Shown here piece by piece: positions 47,026 through 55,832 of a DNA stretch of 64,000 nt. This stretch comes from Bradyrhizobium sp. Y36 (GTDB taxonomy: Bacteria; Pseudomonadota; Alphaproteobacteria; Rhizobiales; Xanthobacteraceae). Below the pieces are notes generated by a model. The model did not search any database, was not told where the DNA came from, and saw only the letters and a program-made list of their open reading frames with translations. Within the stretch, counting starts at the first letter, position 1. Each line of letters begins with the position of its first letter. Both the position numbers and the translations under genes were made by a program. The stretch spans positions 41,138-105,137 of the forward strand of contig NZ_NWTI01000024.1 in the NCBI RefSeq assembly GCF_002531575.1, read 5' to 3'.

Positions 47026-47043
47026 GTGACACAAAACTGTCAA
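47026..47043. promoter_or_regulatory. Weak Pho-box-like sequence
   Basis: GTGACAC-AAAA-CTGTCAA has the 7-4-7 layout of a PhoB site, but only the right half is a good match to CTGTCAT. It lies about 190 bases upstream of the MBL hydrolase gene and beside the tiny ORF chain. Confidence 0.2.
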
Positions 47044-47230
47044 GCGGGATCAATCAGGTCGGCGATCACAATTGGACCCACAGGTTCCGTGAGGCTGCTG
47101 CGCGCGGGCGCCATGCCATGACAAGCTGACTGGCCTGCGACTCAATGCAGCGGAATAATCTCTTCCCGCCAGCGTTTGTGATGGCGAGGATGGCCCTCTC
47201 CCGCCCGCGTTCATTTCCAGAAAGTCAGAC

Positions 47231-48121
47231 ATGAAGATATCGATTTGCCTCACCATGCTCGCCGCGTTCGCGGCCGGACTCGGATCCGCCGCCGCACAAA
47301 GCCCGCCGCAAACTTCGACGAAGAAGGTCGACGGCACCGACGACGTCTACCTCTTCCGCTATGGCGGCCATCAGTCGATCTTCATCGTGACACCGCAGGG
47401 TGTGATCGCGACCGATCCGATCTCCTATTTGCGTCCCGCAAAGCCCTATATCGACGCGATCAAGGCCGTCACCGACAAGCCGATCAAATACGTCGTCTAC
47501 AGCCACCATCATTACGACCACATCGCAGGCGGCCAGCCCTTCAAGGATCTCGGCGCCACCTTCGTCGCGCATCGGCGAGCCAAGGAGCGTTTCCTCGAAC
47601 TGAAGAAGCAGAAATCCCTGCTTGCCGACGTGGTGATGCCGGATCAGGTGGTGGACGACAAGAAGAGCATCACGCTCGGCGGCACCACGCTGGAGCTGAA
47701 CTATGTCGGCCGCAACCATTCCGACAATTCGCTGGTGATGCGGCTGCCGAAGGAGAAGATCGTCTTCGTGGTCGATTTCGCGCCGATCGAGCAGGTCCAA
47801 TTCCGCAACATCCCCGATAACGCCTCGCCGCTGGAATATATCGCGTCGCTGAAGAAGCTGGCCTCGCTCGACTGGGAGCGGATGATCCCCGGCCATCCCT
47901 ATGCCGGCGGCCGCTTCGGCACCAAGAAAGACGTCGAGGACCACATCGCCTACATGGAGGATCTCTCCGCCGAGGTGAAGAAGGCCGCCGATAGCGGCAA
48001 GTGCTTCGACACTGCGATGAAGGAGTTGAAGCTGCCGAAATACGAGAAATGGGGGAATTACGAGACCGCCCTTCCCGCCAATGTGGAGCGCTTCTGCTAC
48101 TGGTGGGCGCGCGGGTACTAG
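47231..48121 (+). CDS. Exported MBL-fold metallo-hydrolase
   Basis: A 296-residue metallo-beta-lactamase-fold protein with signal peptide (LTMLAAFAAGLGSAAAQ). Metal ligands: SHHHYDHIAGG (HxHxDH motif, about residues 91-97), His in NYVGRNHSDNS (about 160), Asp in VVDFAPIEQ and the final His in IPGHPYAGG (about 220). The family covers many periplasmic hydrolases. A beta-lactamase function is neither shown nor excluded. It is monocistronic, ending at a dispersed repeat. Confidence 0.88.
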   Translation: MKISICLTMLAAFAAGLGSAAAQSPPQTSTKKVDGTDDVYLFRYGGHQSIFIVTPQGVIATDPISYLRPAKPYIDAIKAVTDKPIKYVVYSHHHYDHIAGGQPFKDLGATFVAHRRAKERFLELKKQKSLLADVVMPDQVVDDKKSITLGGTTLELNYVGRNHSDNSLVMRLPKEKIVFVVDFAPIEQVQFRNIPDNASPLEYIASLKKLASLDWERMIPGHPYAGGRFGTKKDVEDHIAYMEDLSAEVKKAADSGKCFDTAMKELKLPKYEKWGNYETALPANVERFCYWWARGY

Positions 48122-48138
48122 CGGCTTGCACTGGAACG

Positions 48139-48218
48139 CGTAGGGTGGGCAAAGCGAAGCGTGCCCACGACGTCAAAAGACGTGGGCACGGCGCTGACGC
48201 GCCTTTGCCCACCCTACG
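48139..48218. repeat. Palindromic dispersed repeat, GTAGGGTGGGC family, copy 4
   Basis: It begins CGTAGGGTGGGCAAAGCG and ends TTTGCCCACCCTACG, with the inner pair GTGCCCAC and GTGGGCAC. It sits between the convergent MBL and PPK2 genes and may act as a bidirectional terminator. Confidence 0.9.
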
Positions 48219-48247
48219 GGACCTACGGGATCGGAAAGCGTGGCGCC

Positions 48248-49165
48248 TTAGCGCTTTCCCTTCCCTTCCTTCTCCAGCGCCTTGCGGACCTCGTCGAACT
48301 CCCGCAGCGAGGTCTTGTCGGCACGGGGAAAGCGCAGGTCGAGCTTCTCGAGCGCCGCATTGATCACCGAGCCGATCACGACGCGGGCGAACCATTTGTG
48401 GTCGGCCGGCACGACGTACCACGGCGCGTGCGCCGTCGCGGTGTGCCGGACGATGTCCTGGTAGACGGCCTGATAACGCGGCCACAGCGCGCGCTCCTTG
48501 ATGTCGTCCATCGAGAATTTCCACTGCTTGGCCGGCTCCTCGAGACGATCGAGGAAGCGTTGGCGCTGCTCTTCCCTGGAGACGTTGAGGAAGAATTTCA
48601 GCACCACGGTGCCGTTGCGGCAGAGGTAGCGCTCCCAGGCGGCGATGTCCTCGAACCGCTCCTTCCAGATGTTCTTGGTGACGAGCCTTGACGGCAGCTT
48701 CTCATTGGCGAGAAGCTGCGGATGAACGCGCGTGACGAGGCATTCCTCGTAATGCGAGCGATTGAAGATGCCGATATGGCCGCGTTCGGGCAGCGCCACG
48801 GCGTGCCGCCAGAGGAAATCGTGGTCGAGCTCGGTCTTGCTCGGCGCCTTGAAGGCGGTCACCTCGCAGCCCTGCGGATTGATGCCCTCGAAGATCGCCT
48901 TGATGGCGCTGTCCTTGCCGCCGGCATCCATGGCCTGGAACACGATCAGGAGCGACCAGCGGTCCTGGGCATACAGCTTCTCCTGAAACTCGATCAACCG
49001 CTTCTTGTTGGCGTCGAGCAGTTCCTGCGCCTTCTCCTTGTCGAGATCGCCCTTCTCGTTGGTCTTGTGGTCCTTGAGGTGGAACTTGCCCGACCCGTCA
49101 TGGCGGAACGGCGTGATGTAGCGATCAAGCTCCTGGGCGAGCGATTTGGACGGCTTCTTGCTCAT
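48248..49165 (-). CDS. ppk2: PPK2-family polyphosphate kinase/polyphosphate:nucleotide phosphotransferase
   Basis: A 305-residue single-domain PPK2. It has Walker A FQAMDAGGKDSAIKAI (about 77) and Walker B region GHIGIFNRSHYEECLVTRVH (about 134). The lid basic residues and KFFLNVSREEQRQRFLDRLE are also typical. PPK2 enzymes use polyphosphate to phosphorylate nucleotides (AMP, ADP or GDP); the subclass is uncertain. Its first 41 bases overlap the end of the LivM-like gene on the same strand, making it the last gene of Liv operon 2. Confidence 0.92.
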   Translation of the reverse strand: MSKKPSKSLAQELDRYITPFRHDGSGKFHLKDHKTNEKGDLDKEKAQELLDANKKRLIEFQEKLYAQDRWSLLIVFQAMDAGGKDSAIKAIFEGINPQGCEVTAFKAPSKTELDHDFLWRHAVALPERGHIGIFNRSHYEECLVTRVHPQLLANEKLPSRLVTKNIWKERFEDIAAWERYLCRNGTVVLKFFLNVSREEQRQRFLDRLEEPAKQWKFSMDDIKERALWPRYQAVYQDIVRHTATAHAPWYVVPADHKWFARVVIGSVINAALEKLDLRFPRADKTSLREFDEVRKALEKEGKGKR

Positions 49166-50144
49166 GAGCGCGGGGCACCTTGGGTTGCGGCTTCAATCGG
49201 TCGAGCAAGCTACCAAGGATACCCTTGGGAAGGAATATGATGAAAAGCACGAGCAATACCCCGTAGACGAGATTATCCCAGCCGACCGCCTTGGTGCCGA
49301 AGCCGATGCGCAGGGTCTCGGCCAGCAGAATGGTGATGATGGCGCCGAAGGTCGGCCCCAGCGAGACGAACAGGCCGCCGACGATGGCCGCGAACACCAT
49401 CTGCAGCGACACCGCGATGCCGCTGACCGTGTCGGGCGTGATGAACATCTGGTACTGGCAGTAGATCGCGCCAGCGAGCGCCGTCATCAGCGCGCTGAGC
49501 AGCGTGATCTTCAGCTTCTCCGCGGTGACGTCGACGCCGGCGGCCGCCGCCGCATCCTCGTCCTCCGAGATCGCCTCCAGCGCGTAGCGGGCCATGCTGC
49601 GGTCGACCCAGTGCCAGACCACGATGCCGAACAGCCAGACGCCGAGCGCAATCAGATACCAGGTGGTCTTGTCGTCGAATTGCAGCGCCAGCAGCTTGTT
49701 GCCGGAGGCACGGTTCGGCGTGTAGCCGAGCGAGCCGCCGGTGTAGTCGCGCGTCGCGGTGATGACCTGGAGCACGATGCCCGACAGCGCCAGCGTCACC
49801 AGCACGAAATAATGCCCGGTGATGCGGAAGCGGAAGCAGGGATAGCCGACGATCAGTGCCAGCACGCCGGCCGCGGCCATGCTGATGGGAATGCCGATCC
49901 AGGGCGAGAGGCCCAGATGATTCCACAAGAGTGCGGTGACATAGGCGCCGATCCCCATGAAGCCGCCATGGCCGAGCGAGACGAGGCCGAACCGCCCCAT
50001 CATCGACCAGGACGTGTAGGCGAACGACCAGATCAGGATCAGCACGAGGATGTGGAGATGATAGGGATCGCGATACAGAAACGGCAGCGCGACCAGCGCC
50101 GCCAGCCCGATTCCCCAAGCCGCAAGCCTTCCCTGCCCGATCAT
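49125..50144 (-). CDS. livM: HAAT ABC transporter permease, LivM-like (operon 2)
   Basis: A 339-residue membrane protein with about nine to ten helices. It has the LivM glycine-rich loop FGLVSLGHGGFMGIGAYVTA and C-terminal LFIIFLPKGILGSLLDRLK. ATG 50144 lies within the LivH end (4-base overlap). Its 3' end runs 41 bases into the PPK2 gene, so the final residues are encoded by sequence shared between the two genes. Confidence 0.92.
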   Translation of the reverse strand: MIGQGRLAAWGIGLAALVALPFLYRDPYHLHILVLILIWSFAYTSWSMMGRFGLVSLGHGGFMGIGAYVTALLWNHLGLSPWIGIPISMAAAGVLALIVGYPCFRFRITGHYFVLVTLALSGIVLQVITATRDYTGGSLGYTPNRASGNKLLALQFDDKTTWYLIALGVWLFGIVVWHWVDRSMARYALEAISEDEDAAAAAGVDVTAEKLKITLLSALMTALAGAIYCQYQMFITPDTVSGIAVSLQMVFAAIVGGLFVSLGPTFGAIITILLAETLRIGFGTKAVGWDNLVYGVLLVLFIIFLPKGILGSLLDRLKPQPKVPRAHEQEAVQIARPGA

Positions 50145-51028
50145 CGGCGCCTCGCGAACAGGCCCGCGGGCCGGATGAACATCATGACGATGAAGAAGGC
50201 AAAGGCCAGCACGTAGCCCCATTCGAGGTCCGAGAACAGGCCGCCGAGCGAGATGATCTCGGCGAACACGAAGGCGGCGATGAAGCCGCCGATGAAGTTA
50301 CCGAGGCCACCCAGCACGCAGATCAGGAAGGTGATCGGCCCGAAGGAGAGGCCGACGAAGGGGTGCACGTCATACTGCAGCACCAGCAAGCACGCGGCGA
50401 GCCCAGCCAGCCCGCCGCCAATGGCTGACGTGATGAGGTAGATCCGCCTGGTGTCGACGCCCATCAGCGCCATGATCTGGCGGTCCTGCGAGATGGCGCG
50501 GATCGCGGTGCCCGTGAAGGTGCGCGTCATGAACAGATAGACCGCGACCATGCCGACCAGCGCGGCCAGGAACGAGAGCAGGCGCGCGTAGCTGAAGTTC
50601 ATGTCGCCGAAGGCCAGCACCGGCAGGCGGATGCCGAGATTGCGGAAATCGATGCCGAAGGCGACGGTGGCGAAGCTCTGCAGCACGAACAGCACGCCGC
50701 CGGTCGCCAGCAACTGGTTGATCGGCGGCGCGGTCAGGAGCGGCGCGATCACGAGGTAGTGCAGCGCCGCGCCGAGCACGGCGACCAGCAGAATGGTGAA
50801 GGGAGCGGCGACGAAATAGCTGAGGCCGTAAACCTGCACCATGAAATACATGGCGTACATGCCGATCATCACGAGCTCGGCGTAGCAGATCCAGGTGACG
50901 TCGATGACGCCGAAGATCAGGTTGAGCCCGAGCGCGAGCAGCGCCAGCACACCGCCGAGCAGGATGCCGTTGATCACGGCCTCCAGCAGGTAGATGTCGA
51001 AAATGTCGAGGAACGCCTGCATGAACAT
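50141..51028 (-). CDS. livH: HAAT ABC transporter permease, LivH-like (operon 2)
   Basis: A 295-residue membrane protein with eight or so helices. It starts MFMQAFLDIFDIYLLEAVIN and contains LLALGLNLIFGVIDVTWICY, in which the usual NLAHG-type motif is altered. It ends FIRPAGLFARRR. The start ATG overlaps the LivF stop (TGATG at 51026-51030). It pairs with the LivM-like protein. Confidence 0.92.
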   Translation of the reverse strand: MFMQAFLDIFDIYLLEAVINGILLGGVLALLALGLNLIFGVIDVTWICYAELVMIGMYAMYFMVQVYGLSYFVAAPFTILLVAVLGAALHYLVIAPLLTAPPINQLLATGGVLFVLQSFATVAFGIDFRNLGIRLPVLAFGDMNFSYARLLSFLAALVGMVAVYLFMTRTFTGTAIRAISQDRQIMALMGVDTRRIYLITSAIGGGLAGLAACLLVLQYDVHPFVGLSFGPITFLICVLGGLGNFIGGFIAAFVFAEIISLGGLFSDLEWGYVLAFAFFIVMMFIRPAGLFARRR

Positions 51029-51732
51029 CACACCCCGAGATAAGCTTCCCTGACCGTGTCGCTCGCCAGCATGTCGGCCGAGGTGCCGGACGCCCTGATC
51101 GTGCCGGCCTCGATCAGATAGGCGCGGTCGACCACTTTCAGCACCTGCTGCACATTCTGCTCGACGATCAGCACGGTCAGCCCGCTGGCGCGAATCCGCC
51201 TCACCAGCTCGAACACCTGCTGCACCACGACCGGCGCGAGCCCGGCCGAGGGCTCGTCGAGCAGCAGCAGCTTTGGACTGGACATCAGCGCGCGGCCGAT
51301 CGCGCACATCTGCTGCTCACCGCCGGACATGGTGCCGGCCATCTGGTGGCGCCGCTCCTTCAGGCGCGGAAACAGGTCGAACACGACCTCGCGCCGCTCG
51401 GCGTATTGACCGCGCGCCTCCTTCATGAAGGCGCCCATCTTGAGATTGTCGTCGACCGAGAGCTGCGGAAACAGCCGCCGGTTCTCCGGTACATGCGCGA
51501 TGCCGAGGCTGACGATCTTGTGCGGTGGCGTTGCCACGACGTCCGTGCCCTCCATCCGGATCAAGCCGCGCGAGGGACGGATCAGGCCGGAGATGACGCG
51601 CATCAGGGTGGTCTTGCCGGCGCCGTTGGGGCCGATCACGCCGACGGCTTCGCCGGCCTTGACGTCGAGATTGACGTCGAACAGTGCCGGGAAGGTGCCG
51701 TATCCGGCATTGACGCCGCGAAGCTCCAGCAT
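51028..51732 (-). CDS. livF: HAAT ABC transporter ATPase, LivF-like (operon 2)
   Basis: A 234-residue ATPase with all motifs intact: Walker A VIGPNGAGKTTLMR, signature TMSGGEQQMCAIGRAL, Walker B LLLLDEPSAGLAP and LivF-type switch IVEQNVQQV. It starts at the last base of the LivG stop region (single-base overlap at 51732), indicating tight coupling. Confidence 0.94.
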   Translation of the reverse strand: MLELRGVNAGYGTFPALFDVNLDVKAGEAVGVIGPNGAGKTTLMRVISGLIRPSRGLIRMEGTDVVATPPHKIVSLGIAHVPENRRLFPQLSVDDNLKMGAFMKEARGQYAERREVVFDLFPRLKERRHQMAGTMSGGEQQMCAIGRALMSSPKLLLLDEPSAGLAPVVVQQVFELVRRIRASGLTVLIVEQNVQQVLKVVDRAYLIEAGTIRASGTSADMLASDTVREAYLGV

Positions 51733-52502
51733 CAGGCGCCTCCCGCGCGGCGGCGCGCTTCGGCGGCCGCGGCCTGCGTGGTCTCGGCGTCGGTGCCGAG
51801 ATAGACCTCGATCACGCGCGGATCGCCCGCGACCGCGCTCGGCAGGCCTTCCGAAATCTTCTCGCCGTGGTCGAGCACCATGACGCGGTCGACGACGCGC
51901 ATCAAGACGCCCATGATGTGCTCGACCCAGATGATGGTGATGCCGAGCTCGTCGCGGATGTTGCGCAGCATGTCGGCGGCCTGGCCCATCTCCGCTTCGT
52001 CGAGGCCGCCGAGGCTCTCGTCGGCGAGCAGCAGCTTCGGTGCGGTCGCAAGCGCCTTGGCGAGCTCGAGCTTCTTCAGCCCGGCCGCGCCGAGGCCATC
52101 GACGCTGGCGTGGCGATCGGTCGGCAGGCCGACCATGGCGAGCGAGCGCTCGGCCGCTTCCTCGGCCTTGACGCGGCTATGGCGGCCCTGGCCGTAGAAG
52201 CCGGCCAGCGCGACGTTCTCGAAAATGGTCAGCCGGCGGAACGGGCGCGGTATCTGGAAGGTGCGGCCGATGCCGCTGTTGATGATCCGGTGCGGCGCAA
52301 GGCCCGCGATCTCGGCGCCGCCGAAAAGGATCGAGCCCGACGTCGGCGCCAGCGTGCCTGAGAGCATGTTGAAGATCGTGCTCTTGCCGGAGCCGTTGGG
52401 GCCGATCAGGCCGAGGATCTCGCCCTGGTCGACCCGAAACGACACGTTGTTGACGGCGGTGAAGCCGCCGAACCGCTTCACCAGCCCGCTGACCTCCAGC
52501 AC
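51732..52502 (-). CDS. livG: HAAT ABC transporter ATPase, LivG-like (operon 2), degenerate signature
   Basis: A 256-residue ATPase. It has Walker A GLIGPNGSGKSTIFN, Walker B LLLADESLGGLDE and H-loop IIWVEHIMGV. Where LSYGQQRRLE-type sequence is expected it has LGAAGLKKLELAKALA, so the ABC signature is degenerate, as in the LivG half of the fused protein at 3953. The partner LivF has a canonical signature. An acidic/Ala-rich C-terminal tail (TQAAAAEARRRAGGA) follows the core. Confidence 0.93.
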   Translation of the reverse strand: MLEVSGLVKRFGGFTAVNNVSFRVDQGEILGLIGPNGSGKSTIFNMLSGTLAPTSGSILFGGAEIAGLAPHRIINSGIGRTFQIPRPFRRLTIFENVALAGFYGQGRHSRVKAEEAAERSLAMVGLPTDRHASVDGLGAAGLKKLELAKALATAPKLLLADESLGGLDEAEMGQAADMLRNIRDELGITIIWVEHIMGVLMRVVDRVMVLDHGEKISEGLPSAVAGDPRVIEVYLGTDAETTQAAAAEARRRAGGA

Positions 52503-52517
52503 CAGGGCCCCCCGCCG

Positions 52518-53840
52518 CTACTGGTTGCTGTAGGTGGTGCCTTTCGGCAGCGGCAGCACGGCCTCGCGCTGCGCCTGGCTCTTCGGCCACACCACATGGG
52601 ACTTGTCCTCGAGATACTGGATCACGACGGGGAACGAGCGCTCGTTCTGCCCGGCCATGGGCGTGCCCTCGCCGTAGAACTTCACGCCGAAGCCGAGCAT
52701 GGTGCCGCCTTCGGGGATGTCGGTGTCGAGCGCCGCCTTGCGCAGCGCCTCGGGATCGACGCCGCCATATTTCTTGATCGCCCGCGGCAGCACATCCGCC
52801 ATGAACACATAGGTATTGGACGCGCCGATGCCGACATGGGCGGAGCGGATGGCAACGCCCGGCTTGATCTTGTCGAATTCCTCCCCGACCATCTTGATGA
52901 CGGGCGCGAGCTTCGAATCCATGGTCTTCTGGTTGGCGAGCCAGATCGAGATCGGGTCGGTGTTGAAGATGTAGGTGGCGTCGGCCCCCATGCCTTCCTT
53001 CAGCTTCTCATAGACGCCATAGCCTGCGCCATGCCCCATCAGCGCACCGAACTTCAGGCCCTGCTCGCGGGCCTGACGCAGCAGCAGCGTGATGTCCGGA
53101 TTGTAGCCGGTGTGGAAGATGACGTCGGGCTTGGCGCGCTTGAGCTTGGTCACCAGCGCGGAGAGGTCGGGCGCAGTCGCCGAATAGCCTTCCTTCAGCA
53201 CGACGTTGAAGCCGGCCTTCTTGGCGCCGGCCTCGTTGCCCTTGGAGACGTCGACGCCATAGGCGCCGTCCTCGTGGATGATGGCGACGCGCAGATCCTT
53301 CGGTTCCTTGCCGAACTTCTCCTTGGCGTTCTGCGCGATGAAGTCCATCGTCATCATGCCGAACTGGTCGCCGCTGGCCTGCGGGCGGAAGACGTATTTG
53401 TAGCCCTTCTCGTTGAACACGGCGGACGAGATGCAGGTCGTCATCCACATGAACTTCTTGAGCTGCTCGACGCGGGCGGCGACCGGCACGCATTGCGCCG
53501 AGGAGAAGAAGCCGAGCACCATGTCGACCTTCTCCTGCTCGAGCAGGCGCACGGATTCGTTGATGGCGATGTCGGGCTTGCTTTGCGCGTCGGCATAGAC
53601 CGCCTCGATCTTGTAGCCCTCGACGCCGGTCTTGGCGAAATGGTCGAGGATGATCTTGGTGCCGACATAGTTGAGCTCGGAGCCGCCGCCGGCCAGAGGC
53701 CCGGTCAAATCAAAGACGACACCGATCTTGATCTTCTTGTCCTGAGGTCTGTCCTGGGCTTTGGCGGACACCGCCAAGCCCGTCGCCGATATCGCGACCA
53801 ACAGCCCACGTAGCAAACGGGCAGCCATGCGCAGGCGCAT
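52518..53840 (-). CDS. HAAT-family substrate-binding protein (operon 2)
   Basis: A 440-residue binding protein with signal peptide (LLRGLLVAISATGLAVSAKA). The fold is shown by IKIGVVFDLTGPLAGGGSEL, KVDMVLGFFSSAQCVPVAAR and AIIHEDGAYGVDVSKGNEAG. It is the first gene of operon 2, 15 bases before livG. GGGGAGGTTTTG precedes ATG 53840. It is paralogous to the solo binding protein at 9539, implying related ligands. Confidence 0.93.
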   Translation of the reverse strand: MRLRMAARLLRGLLVAISATGLAVSAKAQDRPQDKKIKIGVVFDLTGPLAGGGSELNYVGTKIILDHFAKTGVEGYKIEAVYADAQSKPDIAINESVRLLEQEKVDMVLGFFSSAQCVPVAARVEQLKKFMWMTTCISSAVFNEKGYKYVFRPQASGDQFGMMTMDFIAQNAKEKFGKEPKDLRVAIIHEDGAYGVDVSKGNEAGAKKAGFNVVLKEGYSATAPDLSALVTKLKRAKPDVIFHTGYNPDITLLLRQAREQGLKFGALMGHGAGYGVYEKLKEGMGADATYIFNTDPISIWLANQKTMDSKLAPVIKMVGEEFDKIKPGVAIRSAHVGIGASNTYVFMADVLPRAIKKYGGVDPEALRKAALDTDIPEGGTMLGFGVKFYGEGTPMAGQNERSFPVVIQYLEDKSHVVWPKSQAQREAVLPLPKGTTYSNQ

Positions 53841-53934
53841 CAAAACCTCCCCTGGACGATTGTGCATTGCATTCGTCTTGATCTTGCTTGCCCCCATCAC
53901 ATGGGCAGAGCGCAGGGATGTCAAGCCTTGCGCA

Positions 53935-54639
53935 TCAGCGCGAGGCGAACTGCTGCTCGACGAAGGCCGTGACAAATCGCGGCATGGTCGGCCTGAGATC
54001 ACTCGTCCCGCGCACGAGATGGATGGCCGACAATTCGGGCTCATCCTCGCGGGCGAGATTGGCCTCGATCCGGGCGCGCGCCTCCTCGCCGGACATATCC
54101 AGGTTGAGCACCTGCATCATCGCAATCGTGGGACCGCTGACGATGCAGTGCCAATCCGGCTCGGCCTGAAAATCCGCCGCCGTCAGGCCGGTCTCCTCCT
54201 CGAGTTCGCGGACGACGCTGCCGGGAATGTCGAGCGTGCCATCCCTGACGTCGTCGAGATCAGGCGTGCCCGAGGGGAAATAGATGCGGCCCGCGTTGGC
54301 GGTGTGCGCCGCCATCTCGCCCATCACAAAGGCGCCGTCGGACGTGCGCAGCGCGCCCATGCCGAAGCCGTTGAACACGGCGGGGCCGGGAAAGCCCCAG
54401 TCGCGCCAGGCGAGGAAGCTTGCGAAATCGGTCACGAAATAGGTCGACGAAAAATGGCCGCCCGTGAACACGGGATCCCGCCCGAGCAGGACGCGGCCGT
54501 TCCAGATCTTCGGACGCTCGCGCTGCTTCTCGGCGAAGTGCGCCGCGATCTCGTCGCGACGCTCCTCGGCGAACGGCCAGACGAGCGGCCGCACGGCAAG
54601 ATCGAGCGTCGTGACGCGATGAATGATCGGTGATGTCAT
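53935..54639 (-). CDS. NUDIX hydrolase family protein
   Basis: A 234-residue protein. The Nudix-box core GTLDIPGSVVRELEEETGL has REL-EEETGL in place, with Glu residues for metal binding, but the first Glu of the classical box (GX5E) is Leu. The N-terminal part (PLVWPFAEERRDEIAAHFAE, YFVTDFASFLAWRDWGFPG) matches a subgroup of uncharacterised rhizobial Nudix proteins. The substrate is unknown. It is upstream of the second Liv operon in the same direction, separated by about 95 bases. Confidence 0.82.
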   Translation of the reverse strand: MTSPIIHRVTTLDLAVRPLVWPFAEERRDEIAAHFAEKQRERPKIWNGRVLLGRDPVFTGGHFSSTYFVTDFASFLAWRDWGFPGPAVFNGFGMGALRTSDGAFVMGEMAAHTANAGRIYFPSGTPDLDDVRDGTLDIPGSVVRELEEETGLTAADFQAEPDWHCIVSGPTIAMMQVLNLDMSGEEARARIEANLAREDEPELSAIHLVRGTSDLRPTMPRFVTAFVEQQFASR

Positions 54640-54669
54640 GAGACGACGATTATCACGCCTTTGCGTCTG

Positions 54670-55695
54670 CTATTTGGCGTTCCCCGTCGTCTTCTTGGCC
54701 TGCTCGACGAATGCGTTGGTGAAGGTCTTGCTGACGTCGATCTTGGCGTTGGCCACTTCGGGCGAGCCGATGCTGAACACGGCGAGCACGGCGTCCGCGC
54801 CCTTCGGGTCCATCTTGCCGGTCTCCGAGTACATCGGGATCGTGTTCTTCAGCGCGGCGAGATAGAGCTCCTTGTTCTTGCCGACCGTCTCCTCCGGCAT
54901 CTTCGCCATGATCTCCTCAGGCGAATGCGAATGGATCCAGGCGAGCGTGGCGAGGATCGCGTTGGTCAGCGCCTGCGTCTCCTTCTCGTGCTTGGCAACC
55001 CAGGCCGCCGTCGAATACAGCGCGCCGCCCGGATATTCGCCGCCGAAGGTCTCGAGCGTGTCCTTCTGGGTGCGGGTGTCGGAGAGGATGCGCAAATCCT
55101 TGTGGCTGCCCTGCAGCACGGTGACGGAGGGATCGAGCATCACGGCGGCATCGATCTGGCCCTGCTCCATCGCGGCGACCGCGGTAGCGCCGAGGCCGAC
55201 GCCGATCACGGCGGCGCTGGTGGGATCGACGCCGTTCTTCTTCAGCATGTATTTCAGGAAGAAGTCGGTGGAGGAACCGGGCGCGCTGACGCCGACCTTC
55301 TTGCCGGCAAGGTCCTTGACCGACTTGATGTCGTTGGTGCGCGAGGGCGCGACCACCAGCACGAGGCCGGGATAGCGGTCATAGACCACGAAGGACTGCA
55401 GCTCCTGCTTCTTGGCGGCCAGATTGACGCAATGGTCGAAATAGCCGGAGACGACGTCGGCGCTGCCGCCGAGCACGGCTTTCAGCGCGTCCGAGCCGCC
55501 CTTGAGGTCGACCAGCTCGACATTGAGGCCCGCCTTCTCGTATTCGCCGAGCTGCTTGGCCAGCACCGTCGGCAGATAGCACAGGCAGGAGCCGCCGCCG
55601 ACCGCGATGGTAACCTTGCTTTGCGCCGCGGCAAATCCGGTGGTGAGCGTCAGTGCGAGCAGCGCACCGGCGAGCCTGGCAATCGTGTTCTTCAT
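54670..55695 (-). CDS. NitT/TauT-type substrate-binding protein
   Basis: A 341-residue binding protein with signal peptide (GALLALTLTTGFAAAQ). It contains VTIAVGGGSCLCYLPTVLAK, DLKGGSDALKAVLGGSADVV and VKDLAGKKVGVSAPGSSTDF. Ligands of this subgroup include pyrimidine precursors, sulfonates and aromatic acids; it cannot be assigned. The permease and ATPase genes lie beyond the oppositely oriented cupin gene. ATG 55695 follows CGGAGGAGACCA. Confidence 0.9.
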   Translation of the reverse strand: MKNTIARLAGALLALTLTTGFAAAQSKVTIAVGGGSCLCYLPTVLAKQLGEYEKAGLNVELVDLKGGSDALKAVLGGSADVVSGYFDHCVNLAAKKQELQSFVVYDRYPGLVLVVAPSRTNDIKSVKDLAGKKVGVSAPGSSTDFFLKYMLKKNGVDPTSAAVIGVGLGATAVAAMEQGQIDAAVMLDPSVTVLQGSHKDLRILSDTRTQKDTLETFGGEYPGGALYSTAAWVAKHEKETQALTNAILATLAWIHSHSPEEIMAKMPEETVGKNKELYLAALKNTIPMYSETGKMDPKGADAVLAVFSIGSPEVANAKIDVSKTFTNAFVEQAKKTTGNAK

Positions 55696-55832
55696 TGGTC
55701 TCCTCCGTTCGGCCGGCGGCACCATAGAGCAGCATGGCTGGCTTGAGAAGCGCTGCCGGAGGCACTGGTCATCGGCCATTCGACGCAATAGCATGCCCAG
55801 ACAACAATAATTATCGATGGGGAGGATCATCC

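Larger units (their letters stand above)
46308..47230. other. 923-base region without a standard gene
   Basis: It contains dispersed repeat copy 2 (46506-46642), a hairpin CCGTCGTTCCGGG/CCCGGAACGACGG (about 46684-46713), a chain of three tiny minus-strand ORFs (46893-47016) and a Pho-box-like sequence (47026-47043). The segment 46780-46870 may be remnant coding sequence of a mobile element, but I could not identify it. Confidence 0.5.
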
